Positions 47,757 through 57,200 of a stretch of 64,000 bases of DNA are shown piece after piece. The DNA is from Polytrichum commune (lineage: Eukaryota; Streptophyta; Polytrichopsida; Polytrichales; Polytrichaceae). The notes below the pieces were generated by a model that worked only from the letters and a program-made list of their open reading frames with translations, ran no database searches and was not told where the DNA came from. Both the position numbers and the translations under genes were made by a program. The first letter of the stretch is position 1. Each line of letters opens with the position of its first letter. The stretch covers positions 2,108,501 to 2,172,500 of the forward strand of contig OX485805.1 in assembly GCA_950295325.1 (NCBI GenBank), given 5' to 3'.

Positions 47757-50377
47757 TCATTGGTTTGGAAGCTTGATCCAGTTATTGGCAAATGCAACCC
47801 CTAAAATTGCGAAAGGAGAGAGTAGGGTCAACAGAGCAATATAAGGCAGCAGGGTCTGCATTGGATTCTTCCCCTCCTTCTCCGCAGACGTCTGCCAATA
47901 CCTGGTGAATCAGAATGGCACATAACACTGGACTCATCAGAATCGCACACATTCATGGTAGATGGGTCATAAATGGATATGAAACACGTGATTAGTATGA
48001 GATGGTTGCACGAGATGGTTAACACATCCTAATCGAGGCCATGGCCACTTTCCTCATAGTTTTTGGGACTCATACGAATATCTTATTCATTGTGAAAGCA
48101 AAGAATCTTGTGCATATTAGATGGTCATACAGGTTCCCCCCAATTATGTCAACTATTGAGCCTAGTATGGTTATCATATTTTGAGCACATAGTCCAATCT
48201 CTTTGAGATACGTGTCTTGTTGATATCCGTTCTTGGTGTGACACCTAACCACTAAAATATAGGTGTCCAATTAAGATATTAAAAATATCATGTCTGCCTG
48301 AGGTAATTCTGGAATTTTGGATAGTCTGGAATTATGCACGCATTGTGGGAGTTGAACATCTAAAAATATAAGTAGACATGCCTAAATTGAACACAACACT
48401 AATCTGGACACCTAAATCTGAGTGGTATGTGGTTGGGTGTGGATCTAAGAACTGGCACCCAAAAAGACACCATATGTTTGAAAGAGATTGGACTAAGTGT
48501 TCAAAATATGTTGAACATTCTAAGTTGGGGGTACCTTTATGACCAATTACCGAGCATGGGCACTTTCCCTTTGATAATGAATAAGATATTCATATGAGCT
48601 CCAAAATTATGAGGCCACTGGCTTCGGGCACGATTTGGATTTGTTATTCATCTTGCACTAGTTGCAATCTGTTTTATATCCTACGAAAAGTATCCATCTT
48701 AAGGGACGTCTACCTTAGTACAAAGACGCAACTATATGATCATTAGCGCATGATGAAAAACCAACAGAAGTCACATGCGTGGCCAAAAAGTCCGGAATTA
48801 CCAAAATACTCACATGACTTTTGTCAATTGCAACATTGCAAATACCAAAATGCAACATGGATTAATTAACATATTGGGAAGCTTACTGCTCAGGCTCTTG
48901 CTCCTTAGTGATGAACTTCTTGTCATCCTTCTTGCCTTCACTTCCTTTCCCGCCTCCTACATTCCTCCACCAACAAGAAAATCTTTATTGCTTAACTGTA
49001 AGAAACATTCATTTCAATTACTGGGTGCTGCGTTTTTAAAAGCGGGCTTTCCTCTTCTAGGACCAATCTTCGCTATTTACAGATCCAGAATTGTGTGCAA
49101 AACTTGTAAAGCCGGAATGGAGAATTCTAAATACTCAGAATCCAGAATTAATTGCTATGCTCACATTGACCACAACATGAGCTGAAGCAATTTGATTCAC
49201 AAGGAGAAAAATGGAAAAATTTGACAGTTTAAGATTGGCATACCATTGCACATAGGACCCAAATTAATATGCAATAACCATTTCATATAACTCTTCACTC
49301 TTCTTTAATCCCTGGAAAATTGCCATTCTCCATTCGCCCAAGTTCCAACAATGGTTCATTTACCTCCCTGGCTAGAACCCAATTCCGTCTTCGGACCACT
49401 TCGAAAACATAACCTTGGCTAGTTACGAAAGAGCATTGCGATGAAATTTGTCAAGCCAGAATGCCACATTCTAAAGACCCAGAAAGCGGAATTGATGCTA
49501 TGTCCACGTTGACCACAACATGAGCTGAAGCAATTTGATGGGGGAGAAAAGAGCGATTCAAGAGTTTAAAGAGAGGCATTCCGTTGCAGATAGAACTCAA
49601 ACTTAGAAATGCAATAACCCTTATAACCCTCTACACTCTCCATTCTCCCCGGTTCATTTTTACATCGGACCACTTCTAGAACATATCTTTGAAAGTTACA
49701 AAAGAGCATTGCGATGAAATTTGCAGGGCCGGAATCCCGAAACCAGAATTGCTATGCCCGCATCGAACAAAACATGAGCTGAAGCAATTTGATGAAAAGG
49801 GCAATTCAAGATTTAAAAACCGGCGTTCCATTGCACGAAGGACCCATAAATTCGACATTCCGGCTTAAACCCATGAATGTGACATAATCCTTATGACCCT
49901 TCACTCTTTTTCAATCCCTGGATAATTGCAAATTCTCTATTCTCCCAGGTTCCTCCCCGGTTCATTTACCTCCCATTCTAGGCCAAACACCATCTTCAGA
50001 CCACTTCTAGAGCATAACCTTGGCTGGTTTCAAAAGAGCATTGCGAGGAAAATTGTAAAGCCCGAATCCTTGAATCCTACAGACTTAGAAACCAGAATTG
50101 CTTGCTTTGCATGCATGCCCACATTAACCAAAACATGAGCTGAAGCAATTGCGTGAATGAAAAGAAAAAAGGGCGATTTATACACACCACCGAAGAGGGC
50201 CGAAGGTCCCCGGACTGCCATGCGCTTCTTGCTCCTCATGACGCCATGTTGCACTCTTGGCAAGCGCAGGTTTGAGCCCTTGAGCGAGCTTCCATAGCCA
50301 GCAGAAGAAGAAGAGGCAGGGGAGTCTCGGGTGGTGGTGGCAAGCGAGAGGGATGCGGCAGAGGCCACCGTAGCCAT
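47757..50377 (-). CDS. Small chloroplast-targeted single-span membrane protein, 3 exons, complete, 134 aa
   Basis: Exons: 50377-50188, 48956-48887, 47901-47757 (190+70+145 = 405 nt, phases 1 and 2, GT-AG borders). Residues 1 to ~55 are rich in Ser, Ala, Thr and Arg with almost no acidic residues, as in a chloroplast transit peptide. A Gly/Lys linker (FGGGGKGSEGKKDDKKF) follows, then EQEPEQYWQTSAEKEGKNPM and one hydrophobic span PYIALLTLLSPFAILGVAFA (~106-125), ending NNWIKLPNQ. I recall very similar EPEQYWQT...NPM...FANGWIK sequences from small thylakoid-located proteins of unknown or poorly known function in flowering plants, but I cannot name the gene with certainty. A thylakoid or photosystem-associated role is therefore inferred. 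The acceptor and donor sites, the phase match and the conserved end make the model secure despite tiny exons. The ATG at 50377 is the first in frame. Confidence 0.85.
47975..48690. mobile_element. Fold-back element with ~290 bp inverted arms, in intron 2 of the small chloroplast protein gene
   Basis: The left arm (about 47975-48270) contains TTTTTGGGACTCATACGAAT, AGTCCAATCTCTTTGAGATA and TCTTGGTGTGACACCTAACC. The right arm (about 48395-48690) is its inverse: GGACACCTAAATCTGAGTGG, GAAAGAGATTGGACTAAGTG and ATTCATATGAGCTCCAAAAT. The loop is only ~125 bp. The best-paired member of the family. Confidence 0.82.
49065..50150. repeat. Four imperfect ~300 bp tandem repeats filling intron 1 of the small chloroplast protein gene
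   Basis: The landmark ACATGAGCTGAAGCAATT occurs at about 49177, 49518, 49771 and 50133. The landmark AAAGAGCATTGCGA occurs at about 49429, 49703 and 50033. TTCAATCCCTGGA(T/A)AATTG or a variant and AGGACC or GGACC words sit at matching positions. The period varies from about 250 to 360 bp because of indels. Confidence 0.85.
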
Positions 50378-51292
50378 TGTTGCCAAATACAACGGTGTTT
50401 AAGTCTTCTTCTGGAGCTTCCCAGGCTCTTCACTCAGCCTTATGGTGGCTATGGTGATGGTGATGGCGATGGCGGCCTTGGGCTTGCCTCCATACATACA
50501 TACACCTGGGTTACACCTGGGTGCCCTTATCCCCTATCTTTTTCCCATTTGAACCAAGTAAGAGCCCCCTATCACCGAGGTATGTGGGACCCTACCTCGT
50601 TGATAAGTTATCCACTCGAGGTAGGTTATTAGGTTTTCCTCACTTTTCCTACTTTCCCCCGAAAAACTTAACCTATGTGAAGGTTATCTATCAAGGTGAT
50701 ACATACGGCAGATTGACTTATTACTTGAGCTTACCTACAGTATATAGAGAACTTGCTTATAAGTTATGTGAGCGTACTTAGGCTCCTTAAGGATTTTGTG
50801 GAAGGAGAAAGCCTGAGCACTGAATTAGGATGCCTTTAGCTTTCCACCAGGAAGCCACGCGTCTCGGTATTCTTCGAGAGACTTGCATGTGCACTCAATC
50901 TTTCTCCTTCTTACATCGCGAAAAGTAAAGTCCTCTGCAATTTGTTTTGGAGATAATGTCGGAGATGGGTCTGGAAATGGTGTCTGGTGGAATATTTTAG
51001 CTTAGCGAGGTGATAAAATATTTCCACAGAGGAGACTTTCTGTCTACGATAGTGAGTGTCTTGGTTAGATGTGCAGTCAGTCCTCCTAATAAGTGACCTA
51101 TTTACATACATACATCATTTCAAACATTCACTAAATCATCTGCCAATTGTTTTGGAGGCCCGGTGATGTTGGAGATGTTGGATTTGATGGGAATGGTGCT
51201 TCTCGGTTCCCGGAGATGATGATGAAGAAGCCTTCCAGTGAAGTTTTTTGTTGAGGTGTTGGAATTTGGTTTTGGTTTGGGTAAGGGAAGCG

Positions 51293-54200
51293 ATGGATGA
51301 CAAGGATGGTTTAGAGAGGCTACGGAGGCACCACCGACGCTTGCTGCCATGGGAAGGAGGCATGCCGCAAGAAGGCGTGACGATGCAAATTGTTGAGAGA
51401 GGAGAAGACGAGGACAGTGGGGAAGTTGCAGACCTGGCAAAGAGGACATGCTGTGAGAATATCACATTCATGGAGGGACGTCGGAAGTATGTATGTGCAT
51501 CTCTTGCGAACCATTCGTATGATGGTCCGCTCTTGCAGACGAACAGTTTCTCAGATTTCGGGTTACTGAGAGCCGGGAAACGCCAGGGGCCTTCGATGTT
51601 AGGCAATTTGTTGAAAGTGTTCGGGGACGATCATCATCATGGTGGGAGGGTTAACAATCGGAGGAACGTTAGTGGTGCTGGGGCCCTAATTGTTGGAGGC
51701 TTAGTCGTGGCTGCCAAAGTGGTGGCCCTCTTGCTCTCCAGATCCTTGTGTGGTGGTGCATGGCCCATTATGCAAGTGCTCAGCATTTGCACTTTGCCTT
51801 TTGGTCCGCTTAAGCAGCTGGTAAGAATGCAACCTCGAATTTACCTCCAACGAAAGCGCAAATTCAAGAAATTTATGTCACAAGAATGGTTGGAATGGTT
51901 CCGAAGATGACGAGTTTTTCAATTTGGAGTTTCCCAACTGTAAAACATGCCTACTTAGAGAGCTGTGAGCTCAGCAGTAAAATATTGGCAGGGTTAATCT
52001 TTGCTTATCTGTTTGTTCGTGTTTGCTTATTTGCACTTAGTTTGCCTTTTGGTGCGCTCAAGCAGCTGGTAAGATTGAAAGCTTGAATTTATAAGAGTGG
52101 TCGGAGTGGGTTTGAACATGAAGGAGTTCTTCAATTTGGCGTTTCCCAACTATAAACATATTTATGTTTAGGCTTTTGAGCTGAGCATTAAGATTTCGGC
52201 AGGATTAATCTTTGCTATCTACCTGTTTGTTTCTTTTTGCTTTTTTGGCACTTAGTTTGTCTTTTGGTCTGCTCAAGCAGCTGGTAAGATTGCAAGCTCG
52301 AATTATAAGAGGATTAGGTCACAAGAGCGGTCGGAGTGTTTCTGAAGATGAGGGAGTTCTTGAATTGGGCGCTTCCCAACTGTAAACATACATATTTAGA
52401 GCTTTGAGCTGAGCAGTAAAATTTCGGCAGGGTTAATCTTTGCTATCTATGTACCTATCGTAACTTCGGCTGTTTTGTTCGTGTTTGCTTCTTTGCACTT
52501 TGCCTTTGGGTCCACTCAAGTAGCTGGTAAGAATACAACCTCAAATTTAAGCTCATTACAAGAGTGGTTTGAGTGATTCTGAAGATGGAGTTCTTTCACT
52601 TGGCATTTCCCAACTGTAAACATACACACTTAGAGCTTCTAGCTGAGCAGTAAAATTTTGACAGGGTTAGAATTTGCTATTTATTTATCGTATTTTGGCT
52701 GTTTGTATGTTTGTGCTTCTTAGCACTGTACCTTTTCGTCTACTCAAGTAGTTGTTTAGAATCAGGTCACAAGAAAGTGGCGGGAGTGTATTTGAATATG
52801 AAGGAGTTGTACCATTCCACGTTTCTCAATTGTGAACATATTTACAATTACAGCTTTGAGCTGAGCAGTTTGGCAGGGTTGGCTTTGTGTTGTAACTGAG
52901 GCTGTTTGTTGGTGTTTGCTTGTTCTTTCAGGTGCTTCCGGAGCCAGTGAAGAGAGTTGTGGAACCACTCGCAGGGCCAGTTTTGGGCCTCACCATAGCA
53001 CAGCCATTAGTATGGTTGTGTATGCCGAATACTTATCGCACTGCAAGGTTTTGGAAACGCCTCCTTCCAATTTACGTGCGGTATAGCTCATTCCTCTTGG
53101 CGTTTGTGTGTTTCTGGTATTGGAATGCATAAAATAGTTTTTGTGGAGAATAGAGTCATCATTTAACTCTATGGGAATTTTTGTTGGGAGTTGGTCTCCT
53201 AGGATTTTTTCATTGCTTGTTTTGCAGATGCTATCAATAATTTTCTTTCTATCCATGCGTGGTGCATGCTTGGAGGTAGTGTTTGAATTTGAATGAAGAG
53301 CAACCTATTTTGGTCAGTTCGTTGATGGCCAAAGTCATATTAGCACCTCTTGGCATGCCAAAATGAGTTTGACCCTCAATGAACATTTAAATTGTTCTTC
53401 ATTTGTTCACACCTCCACACTACCTCCAAGCATGCACCGAAAAATTACCAAACATGGAAGGTGTTGTATGCAAACCAACCAACTCCCGACCGAAAGTCAT
53501 GTTGAGTTAGAGGATGACTCTAATCACCTACTCCAATTCCTGGTTGATTGGATTTACCTTTGGCTTGTGTTTTTGATAAGGTTGAATGCTTACAGAGAGT
53601 AAAATTTGACTTCATCTTGGAGGCAAAGATTTTGTTGGCAGGAAACAGTGAGTGGACTGACTGGTGTATACTTGTAAATGTTGGAGATGGAACCAAATCT
53701 ATCTGCGTAGGGATTATTAGTGTCCACAGTACATCATTTTTGACTCTTCTAGAGCAAGAGATAATTTATGTGCAACCCATAGGGTTGCTGTTGTGGGTCA
53801 GGTACATTAAGACGAAGCGACAAGTGAGGAATTTATCACCTGCAGAAAGGGATACAATATGGGCGGTGCGCCATGAGTGGGGTGGTGAGAAAGTGCATAA
53901 TTTAGTCCTGGACATGAGTGGATTCTATGTGAAATCGGCCCAAATTCTGGCCACCAAAGCTGTAAGTTTATCAAATTTGTTGCTACAGTCATCATGTGTC
54001 CTGTAGCAACATGATGTGTTTGTAGACCTTTTGTTGTTGTTGTTGTTGTTGTTGTTGTGTAAGGTAAGTGGGCCTTAATAGGACATTTTTCTCTCTGCAC
54101 CCACTTCTTGTACCGTATGAAACAAGCAATTTGTGCGAGATGATTAGCAAATCAAATCATGCTTGTATCCATTTTCCTCATAATTTTTGAGGCTCATTTG

Positions 54201-57200
54201 AATCTCTTATTTATTATCAAAGCGAAGATGCTCATGCTCACTTAATGGTCATATAGGTTCCCCCCAATTAAGTTGCCTGTTGAGCCTAGAATGATCAACA
54301 TATTTGAGCACGTAGTCCAATTTTTCATAAACACATGATACCTTTTTGGTGTCCGTTCCAAGATCCACACCTAACCACACACCACTCAAATATAGATGTC
54401 TGATTTAGAAAAGTGACCATGAAAGGCCCTAAATCATATGTGATGTAAACTGTGAGTCTGCTATCTGGGTTAAGTGTAATTTATTCTCTATGACAGGATT
54501 TTGTACCTGAGCCTTGGATCAGACGTCTTTCCAACCACCTGGATAATGCTCCGCCTCGCCCTTTCGCTGAAGTAGAATGTAGCATTATGCAACAACTTGC
54601 CACCTGCCCATGCAACAAATCGTTGCCCCGCAAATCAGGTGGGCTTGTACCCCTTGATGCAGTGTTCCTGGATGTGGATCCTACAGCTATTGCAGCAGCT
54701 TCCATTGCCCAGGTATTTGAAAACCACTTCTCGCTATTAGTGTTACAATAGAGTATCATTTAACTCAATGGGAATTTCTGTTGGGAGTTGGTGCCCTATG
54801 ATTTTCCATTGGTTATTCTGCATACAATATCAATAATATAATTATTTCCACTTGTGGTGCATACTTGGAAGTAGTTTTTGAATTTGAAACAAAGAGCAAC
54901 CTATATTGGTTCATTGAATGCCGAAGTCATTTTTACACCTCTTGGCATGTAAAATTGAGTTTGGCCCTCAATGAACCCATATGGAATGTTCTTTGTTCAA
55001 ACCAAAGTTGGACTGGTATTGCCTTTTGTAAATACCATTTGGGTATCCATGATGAGGATTTCACATTTTTTTGATATTTGTAGGGTATGAATAATTGACA
55101 GTATTTTTGTCCTCGTTACCATTCGGGTATGTATATTATGCAAGAACCTTCACACCTAGGTCAAATCGCCCTAGTATCAGTATGTTTTGGAATGGTATTG
55201 ACCAACATAATTACTTGGGTATAGGAAGATTCTCCCCCCTGACATACCCATCAAATATCAAAATTTGACTGGTATTACAAATATGATACCCATAGGTAGC
55301 TTTTTTGATACCATTATTGGAGTTGATTATTGATACCCATGCATTCACCTACATACCGGTCAAACATTGGTTCAGACCTCCACACTACCTCCGAGCATGC
55401 GCAGAAAACTAACCAATTGTGGAAGGTTTTTGTATGCAAAAGAACCGACTCCTGACCAAAAGTTCTTTTGAGTTAGAGGATAACTCTAATGTGCCTGTCT
55501 TATTATCAAGCCCCAATACACATTTGTAGTGGCCCTTATGCTTCTCATGAATGGTCTTACTATACCTTCCAGCTGGCAGCCATGTTGATTGTATTTCCAA
55601 GTGTGCAATGCCATTATAGACTTTTACTTAGTTTTTTTTGTGAATGGTGGGCTCGAGCAAAGGTGCATGCAGGTACACTCAAGGACAATAATATGCGGGT
55701 GGTTATCAAAGTTCAGCACCTTGGCATGGAGAAAGTGATGGCTTCTGATCTTCGTAACATTGGTTGGGTATGACCTGACCTGGTTTTGATTTGAAAGGTG
55801 CCGATTCACTTTGTGATGACTGAAGAACTTGATATAATTATGAATTGCAATCTAATCCCAAAACAATAATGTTGGAGTACTTAGTGTTGTGTGTTTGTAA
55901 TTTCCTAGTAATAAGTGTACAAGGAATGCATGACAGATTAGTCTGAATGTTGTGCTGAATGAGTACAGTTATGTCACCTCTACGTCTATTGTATCCCATT
56001 CCCATCCCATTCCCATCCCATTCCCATCCCATTCCCATCCCATTGCTTCATAGTTTCTGTGAACTTTTGTACAGGTGGCAAAATTCTTGGAGGGCCAGCT
56101 TCCGTTTGACCTCGTTCCTGTAAGTGATATTTGAACCTCTAATCCAGTTTGTGTCCACTCAGAGAGAAGTATGTATTTGCCTTGTAAAGTTGGAGTCAAT
56201 CTGCAGTTTCATGAAAGCCATTTAGTCTGCCTCTGCTACTGAAATGACACTGGGTTTTACAATGTTGCAGATAGTGAAGGAGATTCAAGCAACTATTCCA
56301 TTGGAATTTGATTTTGCCCGGGAAGTCTGGTTCATGGTATTATTCTTATTTGACATTAACTGCCTGTATATTGTAACGTGAAATGAATAAGTTGATGAAG
56401 GTTGTTAGGGGTGTAAACATTAATGTGGATAAAATAAAGCATCCGCAAGTATTTGCACTTATCTCTTATTTGTATTTCTATATGTCTGGATGCTTTTGCA
56501 GACAAATATAAAAGAAAGTTTAGAGACAAATGGATTTGACAAAATCAAATGTCCTGCCCCTATGCTGGACCTCTGCTCCCAGCGACTAATTGTAATGGAG
56601 GTAAAATTACTATTTTCCATGTAATCAAGGCTATTGAAAATTCATCTTCTGTATTTCAAACTCTGCTTGAATCAAGAAAATTACTCAATACTTTCTGGCC
56701 TGATTGGTGAGTCCTTTTTTCTCTAATCCTGGCTAGGTACTTCTTTCTGTTGAGTTTGATGATATTTTCTTAGCAGAAACTACACTAAATAGTTCTATCA
56801 CTGTGGGCCACAGTAATTTTATAGAGCGCACACTGTGAGATTCAATGTGGGCCGCATTAATTTTCCACTCATGCTAAATTTCTAGTAGAAAATTAGCGTG
56901 GCCCATAGTAATTGTTTTTCCTAGGAAATTAATAGAGGTGGTTATTTTATTTGGTGCTACTTTCGTCCTAAAACTAATGTGTTGGTTGGCAGTCTTCATG
57001 AAGTCTTTGGGGAAGACCCTGGTTTTTGGACCCACATTCTTTCCACCTTGACTTAAAATTTAGTGTGGCCCACGTCAACTATTTCCATGCTAATTTTTCA
57101 ACTACACTAATAGGACTATTAAGTGTACTTGACTTCTGTCTTGACAGAGATTGGATGGTGTACCCTTTACGCATATTCTGCATTCTCGAGCTCCTGAGGC

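Noticed and set aside
51248-51292. Longer N-terminus for the ABC1 kinase
   Set aside because: The extension starts with TTG after a stop at 51239-51241. The first ATG is 51293.
51136-51606. 156-codon open frame on the minus strand
   Set aside because: It overlaps exon 1 of the ABC1-kinase gene on the other strand and has no domain; a shadow frame.
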